A DNA stretch of 64,000 nt, taken from NCBI RefSeq assembly GCF_041929235.1, contig NZ_JBHFNP010000030.1, positions 15,620-79,619 on the forward strand. Direction: 5' to 3'. This DNA comes from Microseira sp041929235 (GTDB lineage: Bacteria; Cyanobacteriota; Cyanobacteriia; Cyanobacteriales; Aerosakkonemataceae). Of the stretch, positions 26,026 to 34,266 are shown piece after piece (position 1 is the first letter of the stretch; each line of letters begins with the position of its first letter). The position numbers and the translations under genes were made by a program. The notes below the pieces were generated by a model. That model was not told where the DNA came from, ran no database searches, and saw only the letters and a program-made list of their open reading frames with translations.

Positions 26026-27519
26026 ATGCTTAGTGCCTTAATTTTGGTGCCGTTGATAAGTGCGATTATTGTGGGGTTATGGCCAGGAACTGTAGCGCCT
26101 ATAATTATCCGGCGAGTGACCTTGGCGATCGCATGTGGTTTATTTCTCTGGTCGCTGGTCGTGGGGAGTCAGTTTAACCCCCAGGATATCAACCAGCAAT
26201 TCTCAGAGTTTATCCCCTGGATTGATAGTTTAGGCTTAACTTACCATCTCGGCGTGGATGGGTTGTCTTTGCCTTTGCTGGTTTTAAATAGTCTGCTGAC
26301 TTGCCTTGCGATTTCCAGCAGCGAGACATCTATCTCGCGACCCCGATTTTACTACACTTTGGTTTTGTTGTTGAATGCGGGTGTAGCTGGAGCTTTTCTG
26401 GCGCAAGATTTGCTGCTGTTTTTCTTGTTTTACGAGTTGGAATTAATTCCACTGTATCTGTTGATTGCTATTTGGGGCGGTCAGCGTCGGGGTTATGCAG
26501 CTACGAAATTTCTCATCTATACGGCGATTTCTGGAATTCTGATTTTAGCCGCTTTCTTTGGGTTAGTTTGGCTTAGCCATAGTCCCAGTTTTGCTTACGA
26601 ACCGCTACTGGGTAACACCCTACCTTTGGCAACGCAATTGTTACTTTTAGCTGCAATTGTTGTCGGGTTTGGGATTAAAATTCCCCTCGTACCTTTCCAC
26701 ACTTGGTTACCCGATGCACACGTGGAAGCTTCCACGCCGATTTCCGTGCTGTTAGCGGGGATACTGTTGAAGTTGGGGACTTACGGGTTACTGCGGTTTG
26801 GGTTAGGTTTGTTTCCCCAAGCTTGGGCGTATGCAGCACCTTGGTTGGCGACTTGGGCGGTGATCAGCGTATTGTACGGTTCGTTTAACGCGATCGCTCA
26901 AACCGACATGAAAAAAATGGTGGCCTTTAGTTCGATCGGTCACATGGGTTACGTCCTCCTCGCCGCAGCCGCCGCTACACCCCTGGCGCTATTGGGCGCA
27001 GTTCTGCAAATGCTCAGTCACGGTTTAATTTCTGCCCTGTTGTTTCTCCTGGTAGGCGTTGTATATAAAAAGACAGGTACGCGGGATATCGAGATTCTGC
27101 GCGGACTGTTGAACCCGGAACGGGGTTTGCCTGTCGTGGGTAGCTTGATGATTGTGGGCGTGATGGCGAGTGCTGGAATTCCGGGGATGGTGGGCTTTAT
27201 TTCGGAATTTTTGGTATTTCGCGGCAGTTTGCCGGTATTTCCGACTCAAACCTTGCTGTCGATGATTGGGACGGGGTTAACCTCGGTTTATTTCCTGCTG
27301 TTGGTGAACCGGGCATTTTTTGGCAGACTATCGGAAAAAGTGACGTATTTACCACCTGTGCAGTGGAGCGATCGCGCGCCTGCGATCGTTCTTGCTATCC
27401 TGATTGTAATCTTGGGCTTGCAACCAGCTTGGATGGTGCATTGGACAGAAAGCACCACCACCGCGATGCTGACAAATTATCCAGCAGTGGCACAAGTTTC
27501 TGCAATTAGCGGTCATTAA
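26026..27519 (+). CDS. ndhD4: NDH-1 CO2-uptake complex subunit NdhD4
   Basis: A 497-residue NuoM/NdhD-type proton-pumping subunit with about 14 membrane helices. Characteristic segments are YELELIPLYLLIAIWGG, the conserved FHTWLPDAHVEASTPISVLLAG in the discontinuous helix and QTDMKKMVAFSSIGHMGYV. It pairs with NdhF4 in the distal membrane arm of NDH-1MS'. TAGGAGC precedes ATG 26026. Confidence 0.9.
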   Translation: MLSALILVPLISAIIVGLWPGTVAPIIIRRVTLAIACGLFLWSLVVGSQFNPQDINQQFSEFIPWIDSLGLTYHLGVDGLSLPLLVLNSLLTCLAISSSETSISRPRFYYTLVLLLNAGVAGAFLAQDLLLFFLFYELELIPLYLLIAIWGGQRRGYAATKFLIYTAISGILILAAFFGLVWLSHSPSFAYEPLLGNTLPLATQLLLLAAIVVGFGIKIPLVPFHTWLPDAHVEASTPISVLLAGILLKLGTYGLLRFGLGLFPQAWAYAAPWLATWAVISVLYGSFNAIAQTDMKKMVAFSSIGHMGYVLLAAAAATPLALLGAVLQMLSHGLISALLFLLVGVVYKKTGTRDIEILRGLLNPERGLPVVGSLMIVGVMASAGIPGMVGFISEFLVFRGSLPVFPTQTLLSMIGTGLTSVYFLLLVNRAFFGRLSEKVTYLPPVQWSDRAPAIVLAILIVILGLQPAWMVHWTESTTTAMLTNYPAVAQVSAISGH

Positions 27520-27641
27520 TCAACCTCGCCCTTCACGGATTTTGATACGGATGCAGGGATGTTTAAATTAAAGCCATCTCTTCATCCTAATTTAAACTCT
27601 GTGTTATGGGCGATTGACCAATTACCCATTACCAATTACCC

Positions 27642-28769
27642 ATGACGAACACAATTTTAAAACATCAACACCCGCTTACAGAATATATTAACCGTCTGAA
27701 AAGGGGACAAGCGCTGCTGCAAGATACGCCGGAAAATGTATTGGAAGTGGTGGGAATTCTCAAAAGTTATGGCGTGGTGATGGACGCCTACTATAAAAAT
27801 CTCCTCTACATTGCCGACCATCAATTTTTAGTGCTGTTTCCCTTTTTTAAATACTTCAACGGCGAGATTACTTGGGGAAAATTGCTGCGCCATTGGTGGC
27901 ACGATCGCATTAATTTTGAGTATGCAGAGTACTGCATGAGAACGATGATGTGGCACGGCGGCGGCGGGTTGGATGCTTATTTAGATTCACAGGAGTTTAG
28001 GAAGCGATCGCAACCCGCAATCCTTGCCAAAATTAAGCATAATTTCTTCATCCAAGGCGTGCAACAACTGTTTCCAGAATTTTTACCCGAACAGGTGCGT
28101 CTCTTTGCTTATTACAGCGCTTTGGGTCAATTTTGGCAGGTGATGTGTCCGATGTTCCTCGATTTATCCGATCGATATGACCGAGGAGAAATTAAATCGA
28201 TTCCCCAAGTCGTACAACATATCTTAGATGCGTTAGTAGCAGCAGCAAATTTGCCGATTACCTACTCGGTTAAAATTGACGGTAAAGTGTACGAAATTAT
28301 CCCAAAATCGGCAGGGTTAACCTTCCTTGCTGATACCGCCGTCCCTTACGTTGAGGCAGTTTTCTTTAGAGGCACGCCATTCCCCGGTACGGTTTCTTAC
28401 AACGCACAAGCTCAAGCTATTTCCCCAGATCAAGGTAGATTTGAATATGGGGCATTGTATGCCGATCCATTACCTATTGGTGGGGCGGGAATTCCACCCA
28501 CGCAATTGATGCAAGATATGCGTCATTATCTCCCAGAATATTTGCACGAAGTTTACCGCAAAACCCGTCGGGGAGAAGATGATTTGCGAGTGCAAATTTG
28601 TCAAACTTTTCAAAAGTCTATGTTCTGCGTTACAACGGCGGCAATTTTGGGATTGGCACCTCATCCCCTCAACACAACCGATCCGAAAGAACAAAAAGCA
28701 AATCAAGCTTATTTGGAAAACTGGATGGATCGGTTTATGACCTCGCGCTTGGTGGGTGTGAATAGTTAG
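27642..28769 (+). CDS. cupB: CO2 hydration protein CupB (ChpX)
   Basis: The 375-residue soluble protein of the CupA/CupB family works with NdhD/NdhF as a vectorial carbonic anhydrase-like subunit converting CO2 to bicarbonate at the NDH-1MS complex. Family features include LRHWWHDRINFEYAEYCMRTMMWHGGGGLD with candidate metal-binding His/Asp residues and the C-terminal FQKSMFCVTTAAILGLAPHPL. The length fits the constitutive CupB form (CupA is longer). It is the last gene of the operon, with a strong terminator 13 bp after its stop. Confidence 0.88.
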   Translation: MTNTILKHQHPLTEYINRLKRGQALLQDTPENVLEVVGILKSYGVVMDAYYKNLLYIADHQFLVLFPFFKYFNGEITWGKLLRHWWHDRINFEYAEYCMRTMMWHGGGGLDAYLDSQEFRKRSQPAILAKIKHNFFIQGVQQLFPEFLPEQVRLFAYYSALGQFWQVMCPMFLDLSDRYDRGEIKSIPQVVQHILDALVAAANLPITYSVKIDGKVYEIIPKSAGLTFLADTAVPYVEAVFFRGTPFPGTVSYNAQAQAISPDQGRFEYGALYADPLPIGGAGIPPTQLMQDMRHYLPEYLHEVYRKTRRGEDDLRVQICQTFQKSMFCVTTAAILGLAPHPLNTTDPKEQKANQAYLENWMDRFMTSRLVGVNS

Positions 28770-28781
28770 AAACACTTTCAT

Positions 28782-28820
28782 CCCCCTCTGCTTTAATAGG
28801 AGAGGGGGTATTTTATTTTA
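28782..28820 (+). terminator. Rho-independent terminator of ndhF4-ndhD4-cupB
   Basis: An 8-bp stem CCCCCTCT/AGAGGGGG with an 11-nt loop is followed by TATTTTATTTTA. Confidence 0.9.
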
Positions 28821-28849
28821 TGCGATCGCGCCCCTAAATTTGGTATATC

Positions 28850-29188
28850 CACGGTGGCGTAGGGACACGGCGTCAAAGTCGCGGTAGTAGGGACACGGCA
28901 TGATAAATTTTTGGTCTTGTGGGAAAGATTGTGGATGCCGTGTCCCTACATATCGACGGGGGTGCGATTAAAGATTGTTGGCGTAGGGACACGGCGTCAA
29001 AGATATCTTGGCAAGGGAAAATAACATTAATTATGCCGTGTCCCTAGATTTGGTATATCCACGGTTGTGTAAGGGAAAATAACATTAATTATGCCGTGTC
29101 CCTAGATTTGGTATATCCACGGTTGTCTAGGGTCACGGCATCAAAGATATCTTGGGAAAAGCAAACAATATTAATTATGTTCCCTACA
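28850..29188. repeat. REP-like palindromic array upstream of the RAYT gene
   Basis: Several imperfect palindromic units share ends GTAGGGACACGGC and GCCGTGTCCCTA. One has the same loop as the downstream array (28888-28949). Others have an alternative loop (AAAGATATCTTGG... and AAATAACATTAATTATGCC) and the linker GATTTGGTATATCCACGG. The last unit runs directly into the transposase leader. No gene. Confidence 0.85.
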
Positions 29189-29220
29189 GCAGGCATTTTT
29201 TTTTAAATATAATTTCCCCA

Positions 29221-29796
29221 ATGGCATATAACCCCAAAAAACATCACCGACGTTCTATTCGATTACCCGAATACGATTACACCCAACCGGGTGCTTATTA
29301 CATCACAATTTGCACCTACGAACGGCAATGTTGGTTTGGTGATATAGATAATGGGAAAATGCAGAAGAATTACTTGGGTTACATTGCCCATAGCTTTTGG
29401 CAGGCGCTTCCTCGTCGTTTTCCCCACATTCAATTAGATGTTTTTGTTGTAATGCCCAACCATCTGCATGGCATTCTGATTATTACCGATGAAGGATATC
29501 AGGCATTGCCAAAAAATAGGCCAAGAAAAGAACAATTTGGCAAACCCGTACCGGGTTCTATTCCTACAGTAGTTCGTTCTTTCAAATCAGCGGTAACTAA
29601 AAGAATTAATCTGATGCGCCGCACTAAAACGCCTCCTATCTGGCAAGATAATTATTACGAAAGTATCGTTCGCGTTGAAATTGGTTTGGATTGGATTCGA
29701 CAGTATATTATCAACAATCCGCGCCAGTGGGAAATCGATCAAGAGAATATTAAATATCATTCAAATCAAATACTGGATTTGGGTTTAGATTTTTAA
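29221..29796 (+). CDS. REP-associated tyrosine transposase (RAYT, Y1-type HUH endonuclease)
   Basis: This is a 191-residue single-domain Y1 transposase of the TnpA-REP subfamily, which nicks and rejoins single-stranded DNA at palindromic REP hairpins. It has the metal-binding HUH motif His81-Leu-His83 in VVMPNHLHGILI, the characteristic N-terminal YDYTQPGAYYITICTYERQCWFG, and the candidate nucleophile Tyr145/Tyr146 in WQDNYYESIVR, with the family C-terminus WIRQYIINNPRQW. The frame is open upstream to 29152, but ATG 29221 begins the conserved sequence. Palindromic arrays on both sides are its likely substrates, and the gene looks complete. Confidence 0.92.
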   Translation: MAYNPKKHHRRSIRLPEYDYTQPGAYYITICTYERQCWFGDIDNGKMQKNYLGYIAHSFWQALPRRFPHIQLDVFVVMPNHLHGILIITDEGYQALPKNRPRKEQFGKPVPGSIPTVVRSFKSAVTKRINLMRRTKTPPIWQDNYYESIVRVEIGLDWIRQYIINNPRQWEIDQENIKYHSNQILDLGLDF

Positions 29797-29807
29797 TTCA
29801 AGATTGT

Positions 29808-30400
29808 CGCGGTAGGGACACGGCATAATGAATTTTTGGTTTTGTCCGAAAGATGGTGGATGCCGTGTCCCTACATATCGACGAGGGTATGGTGTAGGGA
29901 CACGGCATGAGAATTTTTTGGTTTTGTCCGAAAGATGGCGGATGCCGTGTCCCAAAAGAGCGATGGGGGTATGGTGTAGGGACACGGCACGATCAATTTT
30001 TGGTTTTGTCCGAAAGATGGTGGATGCCGTGTCCCTACATATCGATGGGGGTGCGATCAAAGATGGTCGCGGTAGGGAGAAGGCACGATCAATTTTTGGT
30101 TTTGTCCGAAAGATGGTGGATGCCGTGTCCCAAAAGAGCGATGGGGGTATGGTGTAGGGACACGGCATGAGAATTTTTGGTTTTGTCCGAAAGATGGTGG
30201 ATGCCGTGTCCCAAAAGAGCGATGGGGGTATGGTGTAGGGACACGGCATGAGAATTGTTTGGTCTTGTGAGAAAGATTTGGAATGCCGTGTCGCGGCAGA
30301 TCGATGGGGGTGCGATCAAAGATTGTTGGTGTAGGGACACGGCATGAAAAATTTTTGGTTTTGTGGGAAAGATTTTGAATGCCGTGTCCCTACAGATCAA
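29808..30400. repeat. Seven-unit REP-like array downstream of the RAYT gene
   Basis: Seven head-to-tail units, each opening GTAGGGACACGGCA and closing ATGCCGTGTCCC(TAC), with a loop reading ...TTTTTGGTTTTGTCCGAAAGATGG. Units are about 62 bp, joined by linkers of 20-35 bp (ATATCGATGGGGGT...). Three units end CCCAAAAGAGCG instead of CCCTAC, so right arms are shortened. Open frames across this stretch on both strands simply translate the repeat. Confidence 0.9.
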
Positions 30401-30403
30401 CCT

Positions 30404-31372
30404 CTATTTTAATCCGCGATCGCGCTCTATATTATAAATTGCTTTTTCCCAATACCAATCTTCTGGCATTCCGGGGTTTTTCTCCCTTTCTAACTCAACA
30501 AGTCGCCACGCTGTATCCCAATGACCGCCAACGAGTATCATTAGTCTTTGCTGTACTCTGAAACTCGGTCTGCCTCTCGGAATATCTCTGGATAAATATG
30601 CTTGTTTTGCTCGCATTCTGTTGCGGTATTGTTGCGATGCTTCTACTTTTTTAATGTCTGACAATGCTTGTTGATAATTTGCCGTATTTCCTTGTTATAT
30701 AACAGCCAATTTACTTTCTAATCTGGCATAAATTAACCCGCGATGAAAGTAAGCCTTGTCTTCTTGAGGATTGAGTTGGATTACCCAATCCAAGTCTCCA
30801 ATTGCTCCACTGTAATCCCCTGACATTGATTTTTTCAGGGCTTCGTTGATGAATTCTTCAGGATTAAATTGGGGATTGTTGGTTGGATTTTCGGCAGCGG
30901 GGGGCGGTGGCTGAAGCTTTTTAATTGTTTCTATACACTGACGGCATTTAACCGCGTCTTTTTGTTCTAAATAAATTTCTGCTGCTTTTTTAAAGTTGGC
31001 GATCGCCGCCTGCACATTTCCCAATCTTTGGCAAGCAGTTCCTCGCAAACTATATGCTGGAGCATGGTTGGAATTGATGCGCGTCGCTTGCGTTGCATCT
31101 TCGATTGCTGCTGCAATATTTCCCAGCGCCAAATTGGTTAAACCTCGACCGCAGTAAGCGTTGATATTATCGGGATGCATCTGCAAAACTTCGTTGTAGT
31201 CTTCAATTGCACCTTGTAGATCTCCGCAGTCAAAGCGCGTCACAGCTCTTTTGTAGTAAGCATCGCTAAATTGAGGATTTACCTTTAAAGCACGGCTAAA
31301 TTCTTTAATTGCCCCCGCTAGGTCGCCTTGACGAACTTTCTCTAATCCTAAGTTGTATAGTTCTTGATGCAT
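30404..31372 (-). pseudogene. TPR protein interrupted by an in-frame TAA
   Basis: The 5' part (31372-30695, 225 codons) encodes about five tetratricopeptide repeats (NPQFSDAYYKRAVTRFDCGDLQGAI; DNINAYCGRGLTNLALGNIAAAI). It stops at TAA 30697-30695 within a TPR helix pair (FHRGLIYARLESKLAVI-stop). The same frame continues without a shift as QGNTANYQQALSDIKKV and then an 80-residue C-terminal part with GRPSFRVQQRLMILVGGHWDTA and WYWEKAIYNIERDRGLK. The second half of a TPR unit is therefore cut off by one codon. Either this is a recent nonsense mutation (or base error), or the C-terminal part is translated separately from TTG 30664. TPR proteins scaffold protein-protein contacts; the target is unknown. 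Confidence 0.7.
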
Positions 31373-31433
31373 AACGGTTTCTAGTTAAAGTGTAATTAAT
31401 CGGGCTATAGATAGATGTTTTTCGATATTAACC

Positions 31434-33809
31434 ATGCATTTTACCGACCGGCTCCTTAATTTTCCCTGTCTAGAGCAAGTCATCGATCGCTCTCCCTTGA
31501 TTGTTGGACCAAATACTTCTGTACTCGATGCCATTGATTTGATGATTAAAGCACGAGGCAGCATTTGTCAAGTATCCAACTCAAATTCGTCCCCAGATTT
31601 GATTCCTACCAGTCCAACCACAACCAGTTGTGTATTGGTGGTGGAGGAGTCCCAGTTACTGGGGGTATTCACTGAGCGGGATGTAGTCAAGCTTACTGCG
31701 GCTGGAGTTGACTTATCTGGGGTGGCGATCGCCCAGGTGATGACGCGAGAAGTCATTACCCTCACCCAGTCGAATTCTGACAACATCCTGACGGTATTGT
31801 CCCTATTGCGCCAGTATCAGATTCGCCATCTCCCGATTTTGGATCGGCAAGGTCAGTTGGTAGGACTTGTTACCCCAGAAACTATTCTTGACCTTTCCCC
31901 GAAAGCCCACGAACTTCAGCAAATCGAGGAATCGCTGCGCGAGGGCGAAACCTATCGTTTACTGTTTGAACATAACCCCCAGCCTATGTGGGTTTACGAT
32001 CTAGAAACCCTCGCTTTTCTCGCGGTTAATCAGGCGGCAATTCATCACTATGGTTATTCTCTTGCCGAGTTTCTTAATATGACGATTGCCGACATTCGAC
32101 CGCCTGAAGATATTCCAGTACTGCAAGAAAAAGTTGCTAACCTTGCTGTTGAAGGTTACGCCAATTCGGGTTTGTGGCGACATCAAAAGAAAGACGGAAC
32201 GATTATTGATGTAGAAGTTACTTCTAATGCTTTAACTTTTTTAGGCAGACTCGCCAGGTTTGTTTTAGTCACCGATGTTACCGAACGCCAGCTTGCCGAA
32301 AAGTCCCTGCGCCAGAGCGAGGAGAAGTATCGCCGGATTTGCGAACTTACTTCAGATTACATTTATTCCTGCTATGTCACTCGGTCAGGGGCAATTATTG
32401 ATGAATGGGCAACAGCAAATTTGAGCCGAATTACAGGTTATACTTTTGCAGAATTGCCAGAGGGTGAAAATGGTTGGTTGAATCTGGTTTATCCCGACGA
32501 TTTGCCAGCATTTAGTCAGTTTATTAACGAACGAATTTCAACTAATCAAGCTGGGTCGCTCGAGTATCGAATTGTGACCAAACAAGGGGATATTCGCTGG
32601 ATTTGCGATCGCATACAACCCGAATGGGACGATGGCGAAGGGCGAGTGGTACGGTTTCTCGGTGCGACAGAAGATATCACCTCGCGCAAGCAAGCAGAAG
32701 CAGCGCTGCGGGAAAACAACGATCGCCTCACTTTGGCGCTAGAGGTAGCCAACATCGGCTCGTGGGATTGGAATATGTTGACAAACGAGACAATATGGAC
32801 TTCCTATCACGAAACAATCTTTGGGTACGAACCCGGAACGCCTCGCCGTTTCTTCACCGACTGGTTTAACCGCATTCACCCAGAAGATTTACCCGAGATT
32901 AAGGCATCAGCACAAGCGGCGATCGCTTCACGACAAGATTTGGAGTGCGAGTACCGCGTTGTTTGGCCTGATGGCAGCATTCACTGGGTCGATTCCTTGG
33001 GTCGCTTTTATTACAATGCTCTTGGACAGCCGACGCGCATGGTGGGCGTACTTTACGATATCAGCGATCGCAAACAAGCCCAAGAAGCTTTACACAACAG
33101 CCAAGAGCAATTGCAAACTGCAATCGCCGAATTGACTCGTTCCAACAAAGAACTCGAACAATTTGCTTACGCCGCCTCCCACGACTTGCAAGAACCTTTG
33201 CGGAAAATCAATAGTTTTGCCGAATTGCTCGCTCACGATTACCGCCAACAATTAGATGAGATAGCTGACAAATACATTGATTACATCACCGATGGCGCAA
33301 CCCGGATGCAAGCGCTGATCGAGGATTTATTGATCTATTCGCGGGTGGGGCGACAAGAGTTAAATAAACAGCCAACTGATTTAAATACTGTGGTATCTCA
33401 GGTAATAATCGATCTCAGCTTTGTCATCGCAGAAAACAACGCTATTATTACCACAACCCCACTGCCTACATTGTCAGCCAATCCTGTCCAAATGGCACAA
33501 CTATTGCAAAATTTAATCGCTAATGGCATTAAATTCCGCCGCGACTGCCCTCCGGAAATTCACATAGCAGCTACGTTGCAAAAACAACAATGGCTGATTT
33601 CCGTGCAAGATAACGGCATCGGCATCAAACCGGAATATATCGAGCGGATTTTCGCCATTTTCCAACGATTGCACAGCCGTTCTCACTATCCTGGTAATGG
33701 CATTGGCTTAGCCTTGTGTCGTAAAATTGTCGAGCGACATGGCGGACAAATTTGGCTAGAATCTGAACCAGGAAAAGGCACAATTTTCTATTTTACTATC
33801 CCTGCATGA
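31434..33809 (+). CDS. CBS-PAS sensor histidine kinase
   Basis: The 791-residue soluble kinase begins with a pair of CBS domains (about 8-150; LLGVFTERDVVKL and GQLVGLVTPETI), which commonly bind adenine nucleotides. At least three PAS/PAC domains follow (about 175-290, 300-420, 425-550), then a HisKA domain with phosphoacceptor His at about 583 in YAASHDLQEPLRKI and a HATPase domain (DNGIGIKPEY, GNGIGLALCRKIV). The HDLQEP type is that of phytochrome-like kinases. Its stop codon overlaps the next gene's ATG (ATGA), so the receiver protein that follows is its probable partner. Confidence 0.93.
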   Translation: MHFTDRLLNFPCLEQVIDRSPLIVGPNTSVLDAIDLMIKARGSICQVSNSNSSPDLIPTSPTTTSCVLVVEESQLLGVFTERDVVKLTAAGVDLSGVAIAQVMTREVITLTQSNSDNILTVLSLLRQYQIRHLPILDRQGQLVGLVTPETILDLSPKAHELQQIEESLREGETYRLLFEHNPQPMWVYDLETLAFLAVNQAAIHHYGYSLAEFLNMTIADIRPPEDIPVLQEKVANLAVEGYANSGLWRHQKKDGTIIDVEVTSNALTFLGRLARFVLVTDVTERQLAEKSLRQSEEKYRRICELTSDYIYSCYVTRSGAIIDEWATANLSRITGYTFAELPEGENGWLNLVYPDDLPAFSQFINERISTNQAGSLEYRIVTKQGDIRWICDRIQPEWDDGEGRVVRFLGATEDITSRKQAEAALRENNDRLTLALEVANIGSWDWNMLTNETIWTSYHETIFGYEPGTPRRFFTDWFNRIHPEDLPEIKASAQAAIASRQDLECEYRVVWPDGSIHWVDSLGRFYYNALGQPTRMVGVLYDISDRKQAQEALHNSQEQLQTAIAELTRSNKELEQFAYAASHDLQEPLRKINSFAELLAHDYRQQLDEIADKYIDYITDGATRMQALIEDLLIYSRVGRQELNKQPTDLNTVVSQVIIDLSFVIAENNAIITTTPLPTLSANPVQMAQLLQNLIANGIKFRRDCPPEIHIAATLQKQQWLISVQDNGIGIKPEYIERIFAIFQRLHSRSHYPGNGIGLALCRKIVERHGGQIWLESEPGKGTIFYFTIPA

Positions 33810-34264
33810 CAAAATCTACTGTTCAATTAAACGAGAATGGGGAATTCATTGCAGTGCTGGTAATTGAAGACGATCCGGGGGATGCAGATCTGATCGAGAT
33901 CGTCTTTCAACGCCAGCGAGAGAAGATTCAATTAAAAATTGTCCATGATGGGGAGGAAGCGATCGCTTACCTGCGGCAAACAGCGGGCGAGGTGCTACCC
34001 GACTTAATTTTACTAGACCTCAACCTCCCCGGCAAAAGCGGACGCGAAGTGCTGCAAGCGATCAAAAGCGACGAACAACTTAAACAAATCCCAGTTGTTA
34101 TCCTTACCGGATCAAAAGCGCCTGAAGAAGTTTTGACGATCTACAAATTAGGAGCCAATGCCTACCTCACAAAACCCGCCGGTTTGGCAGGATTTAAACA
34201 TATTATCCAGTCTATAGACCATTTTTGGTTAAACTTGGTTCACCTGCCCCCTAATTTGAGGTAA
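33806..34264 (+). CDS. Stand-alone response regulator, Rcp1-like
   Basis: A 152-residue single receiver domain (VLVIEDDPGDADLIEIVF, phosphoacceptor Asp in LILLDLNLPGKSG at about 72, Lys in AYLTKPA) with no output domain. Small receivers of this type (IEDDPGDA) pair with cyanobacterial phytochrome-like kinases. It overlaps the upstream kinase gene by 4 bp and is followed at once by a hybrid kinase, so the three form a phosphorelay operon. Confidence 0.93.
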   Translation: MTKSTVQLNENGEFIAVLVIEDDPGDADLIEIVFQRQREKIQLKIVHDGEEAIAYLRQTAGEVLPDLILLDLNLPGKSGREVLQAIKSDEQLKQIPVVILTGSKAPEEVLTIYKLGANAYLTKPAGLAGFKHIIQSIDHFWLNLVHLPPNLR

Positions 34265-34266
34265 AA

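Noticed and set aside
29785..30400. Several overlapping open frames on both strands in the REP array, and the thought that the array might be CRISPR
   Set aside because: The frames only translate the repeats. Units are palindromic, 62 bp with variable linkers and no unique spacers or cas genes, so it is not a CRISPR array.
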